Source of the DNA: Hypsibius dujardini
Taxonomy: Eukaryota > Tardigrada > Eutardigrada > Parachela > Hypsibiidae
NCBI GenBank assembly: GCA_001579985.1
Contig: LRSR01006272.1
Span: forward strand, 1 to 54,662
Direction: 5' to 3'
DNA length: 54,662 nucleotides
Shown here: piece by piece, positions 1 to 12,252 of the stretch
How the letters are laid out: the number at the start of each line of letters is the position of its first letter
Position numbering within the stretch: the first letter of the stretch is position 1
Notes under the pieces: generated by a model
The model's database searches: none
Seen by the model: only the letters and a program-made list of their open reading frames with translations
What the model was told of the DNA's origin: nothing
Made by a program: the position numbers and the translations under genes

Positions 1-1557
1 GGTGGTTGAGTACACTGGAGGGTCCGGGGTATGTGGGTTTCTGACGCCTATTGCGCAGATATTTTTAATTAAAACATATTTAAAAAGTTCAGTTTAATTG
101 CTGCGCTTACATAAACTTACAGAATAAGAATTCACGCGTATTTTATTTATTTGTGTTTTATTAAAATTTTAAACATTTACTTCTTAAACATTGTGCTTTT
201 TATTTTACATTTTATTTTAATTGTTGTCTTTGCTGATTTTGCTTTTCTGTATGAAATACCTTTTTTTATTTCAATGTCCCTCTGAGTGATCATAACAAAA
301 CTTCATAATATTGGAAAGCACATCAAATGTTCCTCAATCTTCAAGTATAAAATTCCGACGTTTGGACATCCATCAAATAAATGCTATGACCAAAACTGAA
401 GGGGGGGGGAGAAAAAAGGGGCGTTTGTTTTTTCGCTTAACACTCAGGCAGGGTCCAATATTTAGGGTTTCAATTTTTTGTGAGAAGGGTTCCAAAAAAC
501 GTCAATCTAGTTTGATGTATGTGATACACCGTAGCAGCAGACTGTTACCCAAATGGCCGCAAGCATGCAAGGCACAGGGGAAGCTATGCAGCGCGAAGCA
601 AAGAGCACTTTTCAAAAAGCAATTTTAATGACAAAATCTTGCCGAATTTCTGTTAGGCTATGGGGCATTGGATCTCTCGTAAAGACATCCGTTTCATGAA
701 AAAAAAATGTTTGTTGCGTTATTGTGGCAGGCTATCCAAAATAGGTTTTGGTTTTCCGGAACGAATTATGGTTTTGGTCGCACACGAGGGTGTGACCTGG
801 GCCATTTTTGAGTTTTTGTCTGCCATTGGTTTTTGTCTGCCATTTTCCGGGGTCTAGATGTAAATTTCAGTTTTTGAGCTGTAGTGAATCCTCATATGGA
901 CAAGTGTTTTAACAAAAACAATTGAGGCAGTGGGATGAATAGTGACCGAGAAATGATGCTTCTAAGTTTTGTCTCTAAAGCATTCCCGAACCCGGTAGGT
1001 AAGTGTCGTTCGCAATCTCAATGTATTAGGACCGGTAAACGGAATGCACTATTGATCTGTGCCATCCCATGTGTTCTTTGGTTTATCCCCTGTAAATTCA
1101 TTGCTAAAGGTGTAAGACGAATAGCCCCACCGAAATCGATTCATATACTCATATTGAGGGGCTGTGAACGGATACTAAGCGAGTGAGTATCGCAATGTGT
1201 GTGTGTGGTCGCCCGGTTCACACTTTGAGTGTTGTGTGTGTTGTGTGTGTGTGTGGTCGCCTGGTTCACACTTTGACCATTGATCACCTGCTTGCATGCT
1301 GGTCACTCAACCACCCAAAACCGTGTATTCATTCTGCCACAGTGCTCCCAACCACAACTCGATTCGATCAACCATCCAATCCTCCATCGTGGATTTATTC
1401 TAGAGGTCTACTGTACTGTCCGATCACCATCACACAATCTCCTTATTTTATGGTGCAGTGTGGATCTTTGAAAGCGGTTAATAAGCGCCTTCTACCTGCT
1501 TCTTTTTAAGCCATCAAATGATCGAATAAGACACAGAATTCTCGGACTGATTCAGCA
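1..1557. other. 5' flank without a recognisable gene
   Basis: The first 300 bases are AT-rich. The ORFs between 311 and 1509 show no family resemblance, no splice-linked partners and no domain pattern, so I call none of them. At about 1197-1277 there is an imperfect duplication of a TG-rich unit ending in GGTTCACACTTTGA, seen twice. The final part of the stretch is the upstream region of the CEP290 gene; no TATA box or initiator stands out. Confidence 0.6.
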
Positions 1558-3454
1558 ATGGCATCTGATGCGCGGTGGGCGCAGACGGTGCCGTTGGATT
1601 TCGACAAAATCCAGGCGCTGCAAGGGACGAGCCCGTCCATTCATCAGGCGGACTTGGAATTCCTCTCTAGTGTGCGCAAGTTTTCTCCCTCCCCCTTCTC
1701 TCAACCTTTTCCCTTCTTCATGTCAGCTATTTTCTTTTCCCTTTCAAAACAGGTCGACCTAAACGCCATTGCTGGTGACTTTGATTACGACCGATTTGTC
1801 GCTGTGTTAAAGGCATTTCAGAACGGACTTCGAGTGAGTATAGCAGCTGTTCACGCCCTTTTTTAATTGATTGATTTATTGATGGTTTCGAATCCGCGTT
1901 CTGTTTTCAGTTAAAGTTTACTAGTCAAACGTCTCATTGATTGATGTATTGATTGGTTTAGTTGGATCTGAACATTTCGCTGCCTTTGCCATTGTTATTA
2001 ACTTGATTTTCATTCGTTCTACTTCAGAAATCGGTTGTCGATCGAGAGGCTGCTCTTTACGCCAAGGGACGATCGGATCAGCTGCTTGCGGAATCGCGAA
2101 GGGCAAGTCATACTGGCTGTCCAGTGGTTCTTCGTGTAATTGATTGGTTGATTGACTGATTGTAGGCTGAGGTTGCAACTGCCCCGCAGGCGTTGCTGAC
2201 TCCGGCCGGTACCGTCCAACCGGATGCCATTAGGGCACGCGATCAGCATATCCTGTATCTGCAGTATGAGGTTAGCCAGCGGGACATCCAGATGCTGCAG
2301 CTCGCGGAACAGGTCCAGCAGGTACAACGGAATGGAATTTGGTAGCAGTCTTAACTGAATGGTTGATTGCTTGATGGATTGATCGAAAAGGGCGTGTATC
2401 GATTGATTGATGTATGGCTTGGTTTGTTGACCGAGATGATTATCTGAATTTAATTAAGGACAATTCTGATCACATCAGATGCGTTACGGATGTTTGTGTG
2501 GTGCTTTCGTATGTATTTATAATTTATCTTCATTTTATTTTATATTTTCAATTTAAATACATTTGCAGGGGAATTTAAATATATTTTATGTAATTTAATT
2601 AAGTTTGCTTGGAACTTGATTTCAGCTAGATACTTTATTTCAAACGTGAAATTTTAACGGGCATGATTGATATTCTAATTTATCGATATTTTTGTTTATT
2701 TCTTTTTATTGAGATTCAACACATGTTTTATTTCGCTTCCAGAGTCGTAGTCAAATCGAAGGACTGGAGGATCAGAAACGTCTGTTGGAGGAAGAAGTCC
2801 AGCACGTCCGCAGTCAAATTTCTCGCGCTCGCGACGAAAGCGATCAGCTCCGTGCGTCTATCGATAATCAACTCAAAAAAGCCGACGTCCGTGAGAAGCT
2901 GCAAAACCGCAACGAGGAGCTCATCAACGCCCTTGAAGAGTCCTCAGTAAAACACGAAACTCCCACCACTTTCTGTCCAACTCGTTCCCGCCTGGTTTTT
3001 CATCCTGTCTGTGACCTAATTCGGGTATGCGTTACGCTTGTAGAATTTACGGTTGGAATCCCAGCGACTGAAGAAACTGTGCGCCCAATTAGAGGAGCAG
3101 CTGGGGGAGGCCACCGTGCAGATCGATAGCGCCACCGCGGAGCACCTCCACCTGAAAGTATGTGTGTGGATGCTTGCCGATGAGGTGTTTGCGGTCGATA
3201 ATCCGCTTATCGGTTTAGATTCGAGACAGCTGGTTCGAGCAGTGGTTGTACGGTTCCAACAAAATTGTTGCTTTTTAGAGGTCCATTGAGGCTGCGGAAG
3301 TTGCCTGTGAAGAGTTGCGAGATGAGAATGCAGAGCTACAGGACAAGGTACTAAAAATATTAGATGAACGACAGCCAAACATACATACAGTTAAACTCAA
3401 AAGCACGTAGATTAGCTGATAAGATTTTACACAGACAGATGACGGACTGACAGG

Positions 3455-3500
<46 letters not shown>

Positions 3501-6192
3501 AAAACAGACAAACAAACAAACAAACAGAGGGACAGACAGAGGGACAGACAGACAGCCAGACAGACAAACAGCCAGACAGACAGACAGACAGACTGCGATA
3601 CAGAAATCCTCAGCTAGGAATTTGGGCAGGCAAAGATACAAACAGTCCAGCTAAAAAACCAAGTCAGGCAAGTGTAAAATATAGCGACATCGAACAGTGC
3701 ATCACGCTAGTTGTGATCCACATTAGGTCGGTAGTCTCAACTCAACCAACTCTTCACCGGAAGAATTAAAATTTACATGTTTTTCTAGCTCAATAAAACT
3801 AGACCGGAAGCATCGATCCAGTCACCAGAACCCAGCCAAGCGGCTTCAAATGCCGACGATCAATTGGATCAGTTAATCACGATTGTGAATAGGAGGGTGG
3901 ATGAGTGGAAGGTGAGTGTGACATAACCCCTGCGCAAGCAGGAGTCGAAGCGGAAATTGGGTTGGACGACATTGATCACGAAGCCTGCGATGTGTTCCAG
4001 TTACTCATGCGCAACCAGGTGGACGAAATTCCGTCCGCCAAAAGTGATGGTTCTTACGGAAAGACCGATGAAACTGAACGACTGCTTGCCATGCGCAGTC
4101 ACGAAGTTTCCTTGTTGAGGAGCAGCCTTGCCAGCGCCGTCCATGAAATTGAGGAAGGCGCCAAGACTATCACACGCTTGAAGTAATTGCATTATATCTA
4201 CATTTCGTGTCTCTTCCTCTGTCTCTCCTTCCGTCCATTTGTCTGATTGTCGGTCTATCTGTCTGCTGGTTTGTCTGCCTGTGTACCTTGCTGCCTCGTT
4301 CTCCATCTACCTGTGCTTTTGCCTGCCTAACTGACGGTCTTTTTGTCTGTTTGTCTGTCTGTCTATCTATCTATCTGCCAGTTTGTGTGTCTTTCCGTCG
4401 CTCTTGCTGCCTGGCTTCTTCAGCATATGCCTGTAAATCTTTTTTTTCGTTTGTCTGTCTGTATGGATGCATGTATGGATGTTTATGCATTTATGTCTGT
4501 TTTATTCCATCATATATTTTTAGGCAACAAGGAAGACGAGCAAGCACGGACAGCGGAATTGACCTCAGGACCCAGCTGTCTCATCGGAACTCTGAGCTTT
4601 CCAACATGCTTCAGCGTACTCTTGCCCTGGAAGATGATCTCGATCTTGCTCAGAGGGAAGCCCGAGAGTTCCAGTCACAGCTTCAACGTTATGAGGAGGT
4701 GTGTCCCTTGTCTTTTCCTTTGGGCTGTAAACGTATCCAAAACCCAGTTGGTATTCCATACTCTTTAGGGTATCTATGGGCTAGCCGAAGCAAGAACCGA
4801 CCTTAGGGAGTCGCGGAAACAACTCCTGCAACGCGACAAGTAAAATCACGAATCTCTTTGAATTCGTTTGGTTGTAAAGAGTGGCTAAAGCACACTTCAT
4901 TCTTCTGCCTGGATAGGTACATCAAAGAACTAGTTCGCCGCCTCAACGTGCTGACGTCGGATTACGACGCGGTGATGATGGAGGTGAATGACACCCGGCG
5001 CCGCGCTAACCTCCCACCGCGGCCAGCTAGCTCCAACAGAAATCTGTCTGATCTTGCCCCGCTGCTAGAAGGACGACTGCTCGTTGAGGTGCTCGAGGAG
5101 CAAGTATGCACCGAAAATTTGTCTGTTTTATATCTCTCTGTTTGCATGCCTGCTTGTCAGTCTGTCTGTCGCTTTGGATTCGGGTTCTGTGGATGTCTAG
5201 TTGTCTACTGTCGGTCTGTCTGCCTGTCTGTCTGCCTTCCTGCCTGCCTGCTTACCTCCTGCCTGCCTGCCTGCCTGTTTATCTGGCGGGCTGGCTGTGC
5301 GTCTATGTCTGTCTGTCTGTCTCTCTATCTGTCTGTCTGTTTGTCTGTCTGTCTGGCTGTCTGGCTGTCTGTTTACATTTTTATTCAAACTCATTTTCTA
5401 GATTGACCAGCTAGAGGATGAGCGAATATCGCTTCAAAAGACCATTCATTCCCTCCTCGGGAATACGCCCTCTCGTGGCGATAACTCCGCACGTTTACGT
5501 GGTTCAAAGGCAAGGTTTCTCTTGTAATTTCACCTCTTGAGGCTGATCGATCACGCAGAGGACTGCGTAGACACACTCACACCGAAGTGCTCACACGAAA
5601 ATCACCCAAATTAAACTCCGCCCGTTCCTGAAAATTTGTTTGTGGTCGACGTTTCGGGGTTTATATTTATTTCGTCTATAGGCGATGCAGCTGACCAGTA
5701 AGAACGTGGACGACCTCTTGGACGACTTGAACGTCCTGCGCCGCGACTTTGACGAGCTGGTGGAGGAGAATCACCAGTTGGAGAGCAGTATGCAGGAAAT
5801 TCTTGACGCAATCCGAGAGAGCCGACTCAACGGACGACCTGGTCAGAGTGTAGAGCTACGCTCTCCTTCGTTGGAGTTACTTCTTAAGGTATTCCTAGTT
5901 TGTTTTTATTCGCAAGCTATAAAACTGATTGTTGTTCAAAAAACACAAATTTGTTTAGCTGATGGAGCGACGGCATGTGGCATCCAGTGACAGTGCTTAC
6001 ACTGAAACGCGTCTGGACAGTGCGGTTTATTCCGAGCAGGACTCTCAAGGCAGTGCTCAAAGCGCACAGCTCAAGGAAAAGGTCGGTCATGTTTTCCAAA
6101 GTCTTGGTCAGCTCGGTTTTCTTTACACTTATAAAGTTGCTGATGGGGGAATGAAAACGGTTTAACTGGCCGGCAAGCAGGCAGATACGCAT

Positions 6193-6229
<37 letters not shown>

Positions 6230-7965
6230 TGGTTTCTGTTCTACTAAATTTTCTTCTGCTATGCCAGGTGGAACGTGTCTTGCACTCCCTCGACCAAATT
6301 TCAAGCCGCAAAGACCGACGCTTTGAACGAGAGAGCTCATCCAACCTGGTCGACCGCTTGTCACTCGTCTTCAACAAATGCCTTGAAGACGTCCTTAAAG
6401 TAGAGCCTCACTGCTTTCACCTGACATTCAGTTGCCTTTCGTAACCTTCTCACATTTTGTTCTGCAGCTCGTACTAGACAGCGACAACAGAAGCCTGGAG
6501 AAGCTCATTCACAACCTGCAAACAGAGATGCAGTTTCTCATCGACGATTCCCGCCGCAGCCACGAAAGTACCCTGCAAGACCACCAGCGCCGCTTCGACG
6601 AACTCTCCCGCAATTACGAAAGTCTTCTCCGCTCGAAGCCCCACCAGAAACCCGTTTTTGGAGTAGAGTACCCCGATTTGTCGGGTGAGCTTCGCGACGC
6701 GGAAGTGAGACTAGCCCGCTCCTTGGACACCGTCACCTCGCTCACCACGGAGAACCATAAACTGCGTAGTCAGCTTGCCTCCGGTTCCGGCCAGTCCTTC
6801 CTCGAAATCACCCAGGTACTAGTAACGCGGTAGTATTGTATCTGTAAATAGTAAATAATGTTGTTTAATTGAAAAAAATGAAATTATGTTGATAGAGATC
6901 AATTCCTTGTGAGACCGATGTGAAATGCAACTTAATTTTATTTATTAATATTATTAATTTTAATGTTTCGTTGTACGCTTTAAATGTATGGTTTTTTTTG
7001 TTTAAAAACGATTAGGTAGTAAAAATGCAGCCTCAGATTTCGGAAAACTCCGGGCAGATATATTTTGCTATTTTACATTTTCTTGGTATAATTTAAATAA
7101 AAATATTTGCCGCATTTTAATATGATAAATTCACTTAAAGGAAAAATAATTCCGCTCGAAAAAACAATTACAAATTTCTACTTTAAGTAAAGGCATCTTT
7201 GAAATCTATTTTTCTTTTTTATTTAAACACAATTTGGATCACAAAAGTTCATTCCCGAATTTGGATAAAATTCCGTTAAAACATACTTTAATTTTTTTGG
7301 AACAATTCAAATAAAGATATTAACAATACATATTAACAACCGTAATAATTGTTGAACTGATTTGGACAACATGTCAAGAACTCAAGGATAATTGGCGAGT
7401 TAAAATAAAGATTTATTTTATTTAAAATTATATATTATTCTTGACTTTATTGTTATTTTTCGCTAAATAAAAATATAGCTAAACCACATTAATCCTAGGG
7501 CCTGACGAGTCTGGAGAAGGACCACCGTAACGAGGTGGACACCCTGTCGCGGATCAACGGTGATATGCGCGCGGATGCCCGTCGACATGAAGTTCACATG
7601 GCGGATTTGCGCGCAGCCTTGCAGACCGCCAATGAACAGTTAGTCAGCATGGCGGATGAGTTGCGACAGGCACGAAATGAGGCGGCTCGACTAAAAACAA
7701 CGGGTGAAGGGAAGAGCGGTCTGGTCGACTTTGCGGGTGGCGATTCGGATGGTGGCGGTTTGTCGGCGGCAGTTCGGGATGACAGACTGGGTGTGGAGGG
7801 TCGGCAACGAGTGGTCGTGCAGTTGGAAGCGAAAATCCAACGGTTGGAAGGGGAGATGAAACAGCGCGAGGCGGAACGGCAGCGGGAGAGGGATGAATAT
7901 ATCGAGATTTTAGCCAAGTCTGGAAAGGGCCTGCAGAGCGATGTCGAGTTTGCCAAGCAGGTATA

Positions 7966-8004
<39 letters not shown>

Positions 8005-10014
8005 GCTTGTGTATCTACCTGTCTGTTTGTCTCTCTATCTGTCTGTCTGCCTGCCTCTTGTCTTGTCCGATTGTCTCTTCTCTCGTCCTTGTTGGTCAAT
8101 CGTGGTTTCTTTCAGGTATCTATCCTCAATACCGAAATTGGACAAAAAGATCGGCGCTTGGAGCTGCTGACCCTCGAACTCGACAACGCCCGATCCGAGC
8201 TCCAGAGCACAATGGCCACCTTTACCCGTCGCGAGGAAGACTTCCGCCGTGATCGGGAAAAGTATGCTTATCGATTCTATTAACATACTCATTATCAAAC
8301 TCTCACCTCATCTCCACGTTGGAAGATGTGTCTGACATTTTCTCTCTCTTCTTTGTTTCATCTTACCGAGCAGTCTACGTGCGCAATACGAGAGCACAAT
8401 CGCTCGTCTGCGAGAGGAAACAAGTATAAAATTCAAGATACAAGCGGGTGTGTCGTCCTCCAGTCTGGCCGGTGGTCCCGATACCGGTAGGACATTCACC
8501 CAGCCGGACGGCGTGGTTGTTGTCGCTGCAACTTCCCAGCCGGCCTCTGAGCTGCACGTCAGGGTGCTGAAGGATCAGCTCGCCGATAAGGAACAGGAGC
8601 TTCGAGTGAGTGTGTTGCTGGTCTTAATACAGGCAATTTTCTTTCATGCCAATTGTAAAACGACCAGCGCACGAAAGATTCCTCCTCCCATCAGCACGCA
8701 GTCTTCAGACACGTTGACTTAGTTGAACAGAGGCAGCCAAAGAAAGCAGGACAGATGATAAGAAGACAGACAGCCCAGCAGACACATAGAGACACATGCA
8801 GGCAGGCAGATAGAATCGTCAGAGATAAACAAACAGATAGAACACAGACAGAATGACACACACACACACACATACATACACACACACACTTATACCCACA
8901 GAGTCGGAGACATGCAGACAGATGGACAGACGGAAACAGACGGAAACAGACGGAGAGACAGACAGACAGACAGACTGACAGACAGATGGCCAAACGGACA
9001 GGCAGACAGACAGACATTCCTCTCCACGCGTCTTAGTCACATTCTTTCTTATTCTCAGAAATTGTCCACGGCTTTCCAAATCTTCAAAGACGAAATGGCA
9101 TCCGTTGCGTTGCCCTCATCCGATCCCACCGTGGTCAGTCAGCTGGCCAGCCAAAAGCGCGAAATGGAGGTTTGTCCCTGCAACTAGAATACGAATCACC
9201 CAATCCCATGTTGTCTTTCTAAACTCGCGTCATTCGCTTTTATCTAGGCAAAACTGTTGACATCCCGGGAGGCCAATTCGAAAGTGCTCGCAGACTGGCG
9301 AAAACAGAAGGCGGAATTATCCAGTGTCTTACGCGAAATGAACGACATGCGTGCCGAATCAAGTAAGCGTTCAACAACTTCGAAAAGTATTTCATAATTA
9401 TTTTCCTTTATTTTTAATTGTAGGACAAAAGGACGATCAAATTCGTAAGTTTGAGAAAATCAACGGGGAACTTTTCGCCAAAATCACCGCATTGGAAGGC
9501 GAAAAGAGTCGTGCGAAAAACGGTCTGACCGACGACGATCGGACCGTTTCGGACCTCAAGAAGAAGATCAACCAGCTAGAGAAGACGCTTTCCTCCATCA
9601 AAAAATCGCATTCCCAATCGCCTGTCCGTGCTGCTCTTACTACCACCAAGGTCAGGCTGGGAGCATATCTCCCTCGAAAGTTTGCGCAGCAACTGATGGA
9701 ATTAATTGAATGGTTGTTTTGCTTTTAGCCGGAAGTGCTGGTATGGGAAGAGAAAAAGAAATGGGAGAAGGTGGTGCAGAAACTGAAGGAGCGCCTGCGG
9801 GAGAAGGAGGACGCAGCAGATACGGCCCAGACCACAGTGACCCATGTGAAGGAGGCGCTTGCCCGGTCTGAACGCGATCGAGGGGTGATGGAAAAACGGC
9901 TAGCAACGTTGAGTAAGCGGGTAGTGGCCTTGTCTGAGCAGCCGGACTCTTTACAGCAATCTTTGGATGCTTCGCAAAAAGAGGTAATGTGTCTGTTTGG
10001 TTGTCTCTCTGTCA

Positions 10015-10056
<42 letters not shown>

Positions 10057-11998
10057 ATGACGGTCGGTCTAGCTGTCTGTCTGTACGTCAGTCAGTCAGA
10101 CTGGTTGTTTGTCTGTTTGTCTGCCTGTTTGTCTGCATATCTCTTTATCTCTGGGTCTGCCTGATGGTCATGTGTCGGTCTGTATGGTTTTATAATCGAC
10201 TAACCAATATCGTGTGTGCACATTAAAGATTGAAGATCTCCGAGCGATGGTGTATGAACTCTCATCCGGCAAGGAACTGCTAGAGGAAAAGGTGGTGCGC
10301 CTTCAGGTTAGTCGATTGAGACATGTTTTGCGCTTCGAAACGTATATTTTGTCCTTTTGCATAATGGTGAATGGACGTTTTCGACGTATAGGCACAGGAA
10401 AAGAACTACGACGCCGCCTTGAAGGTCTCCAACGATCGACTCACCCACCTGTTGACCAACGAAAAGGCGCAGTCGGACAAGTACGACGACCAGCGCGATC
10501 GCTACCAGAAAAAGGTGAAAAAACTGGAGCAGCAAATCCTCGAGCTGGAGACGACAATCGCCGACACGAGACTGCAAGCGGCGGACAGGCCCGCACCAAG
10601 GGCAAGTTTTCCTTTTTCGGCCTTAATTTAGACTTTGCTAAAGTTTAAGCATTCCTATACCAAGGCATTTTAATTCCACGATTGTTTGATCCCTTCGACA
10701 GGATAATTCGAAGGATTTGTTGGCTGCGGTTCGGAAGCTCAAGGCAATCATTGAGGAGCAGCAAGCGGAGCTCCAGCAGCTGAAGCAGCAGAACGCCTCC
10801 TTGATGAGTGTGATGAAGCAAACGGAAGCGGGTCGTTTGGCAATTCATGTGAGGAATTGATAGACACGGAAATTTAAATCTTACAGCGAAAACCGCTCTA
10901 CATTGGAATTGTTGTGTATGTGTAGACCTCCCAGACTCGAATCATGAAGCCGAAGAAGAGCGTAGAGACAAGGGAAAGACACGAAAACTCTTCTCCAGAG
11001 AAGCCCTCCTCATCGTCGGCTTTGAACAAGGCGAAATCACAGAAGGTAAAAACCAAGCACGATCTCAACTCAGAGTCGCTGCGTGGAAGGGGCGACACCG
11101 CATCGTCTATCGAACGGGAACTGGATCTCGCAGCTGCGGCAGCAGATGAGAAAGACGAGGTAAGTTTGTCCTGCTGGGCGCAACAGTGGTCATTTTTTCT
11201 CCTGGATCGTCGACTCAGGGCGACTGCCCGTCCCCGTCCCCGTCCCCTAAGAACCACGCCTTTCGAACGTTTTTCTGATTCCAACAAAGTTCATCATCTA
11301 TTTGATTCGGGGCATAACAATTTATGGGTTTTGATGAGTAAGTGCAAAAGCTAAGTCAGGAACACTTATTCGAAGTAGCTCGGTGCTAGAAAGTTTATAG
11401 TAAGTTTTTTTTTCTCAGTGCTAGAAAGTTTGTAGTACCGAGTAAATAAATAATGCTGTGTGTTAGAAACTATCAGGGTTTCGGGCGACGGGTTTCTAGT
11501 ACGCAACATTGTTTATGAACTTCATATTGGAAAGTTCCTAACACCAAGCACTCAGCAAACTTATTACGCACGAAGAAGGCTACAAAAATTACCATCTTCA
11601 GACACTACTGTTGTTATGTTTCATCCACCCCCCCTCTCAGATTTTTCGCTTAAAATACTCGAATTTTTGCGGCCATAAAAAGTGATTTTAGGGGGCCTAA
11701 CCCTAACGCGCCTTTTGTCCATTGTTGGTGTGTGACGCGATCCCTCACATTTGAAATTGAACCCCCTGCGGAAGTTTTAATGCTAAAGTCATCATCGGAA
11801 GAGCAGCGATGGATTACTTCTACTGATTTATTTGTTTTCTTACAGGGGATTAGCATATCGAAGGACTACCCGGTGGACTCGTACGATTCCAATCGCCGTG
11901 TTGCCGAGCTGGAAGCTCAGTTGGCCAACATTCTGGGCCAGCCGGTGCAGCAGCGCCCCGCGGGAAAGGCAAGTCGAGCATCTCGACAGGAGCGTTGA
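1558..11998 (+). CDS. CEP290: CEP290 orthologue, shortened (centrosomal / ciliary transition zone coiled-coil protein)
   Basis: CEP290 is a long coiled-coil protein that bridges axoneme and membrane at the ciliary transition zone. I join 29 exons: 1558-1671, 1753-1833, 2028-2102, 2166-2321, 2743-2946, 3044-3157, 3279-3347, 3789-3911, 4001-4182, 4524-4698, 4769-4839, 4917-5103, 5402-5509, 5682-5888, 5959-6081, 6268-6399, 6468-6815, 7499-7960, 8116-8261, 8374-8605, 9059-9169, 9248-9362, 9424-9650, 9729-9983, 10229-10306, 10392-10601, 10702-10848, 10926-11159, 11846-11998. Phases close to 1612 aa. Family landmarks in order: VNRRVDEWK (exon 8, human VNAKVEEWK), YGLAEARTDLRE (exon 11, human YGLEDAVVEIKN), ELVEENHQLESSMQEILDAI (exon 14), LKDQLADKEQELR (exon 20), VWEEKKKWEKVVQKLKERL (exon 24, human IRWEEGKKWQAKIEGIRNKL). 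Nearly the whole product is heptad-rich and polar. It is about two thirds of the human length. Three introns use GC donors. The exact 3' end is uncertain because the last exon contains a possible GC donor near 11969. Confidence 0.9.
3427..3596. repeat. (CAGA)n array in CEP290 intron 7
   Basis: Interrupted GACA/CAGA tetranucleotide array filling the middle of the 441-bp intron. Read in reverse it encodes a meaningless Ser-Val-Cys-Leu periodic ORF. Confidence 0.9.
4203..4505. repeat. (TCTG)n array in CEP290 intron 9
   Basis: Degenerate TCTG/TCTA array that occupies almost the entire intron and ends about 20 bp before the acceptor of exon 10. Confidence 0.85.
5137..5380. repeat. (TCTG)n/(TGCC)n array in CEP290 intron 12
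   Basis: Tetranucleotide array with a GCCT-rich centre (about 5220-5290) flanked by TCTG units. It is the source of three overlapping spurious ORFs. Confidence 0.85.
6186..6228. repeat. (CAGA)n array in CEP290 intron 15
   Basis: A short, nearly pure run of about ten CAGA units, about 40 bp upstream of the exon 16 acceptor. Confidence 0.9.
7966..8060. repeat. (TCTG)n array abutting a 5' splice site, CEP290 intron 18
   Basis: The array starts six bases after the CAG|GTATAT donor of exon 18, so the repeat is practically flush with the splice site. Confidence 0.9.
8764..9014. repeat. (CAGA)n and (CA)n arrays in CEP290 intron 20
   Basis: CAGA tetranucleotides on both sides of a CA dinucleotide run (about 8858-8890) in a 453-bp intron. 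Confidence 0.85.
10010..10160. repeat. (TCTG)n array in CEP290 intron 24
   Basis: About ten perfect TCTG units followed by degenerate units in the 245-bp intron between exons 24 and 25. Confidence 0.85.
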
Positions 11999-12246
11999 CG
12001 TGTTGCGACGACGACACCGTCCTCGGGTTCGGAGGTCACCTCGGCATGTGAATATTTTAGTTCCTTTTTGTGTCATTACTCCATCTCTCGTTCCCATAAG
12101 GATCTCTGCAGATATCCATGATTTCCTCGAGTTTTGTTTCGTTTAACGTTTGCAGCATTTTACCGAATAATCACTTATTTTATTGTGCGCCCATGAGCTT
12201 CGGATTGTTTGGCGGTTTTTTCGTTACAGTTAACATGTTTTAATCA

Positions 12247-12252
12247 AATAAA
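12247..12252 (+). terminator. Candidate poly(A) signal of CEP290
   Basis: AATAAA about 250 bases after the CEP290 stop codon, the first canonical hexamer downstream. Confidence 0.5.

Noticed and set aside
3905-4000. Start of CEP290 exon 9 at the upstream end of the open frame
   Set aside because: Only the acceptor ending at 4000 gives the phase required by the exon 8 donor; the upstream AGs are all out of phase and would leave an intron below 30 bp.
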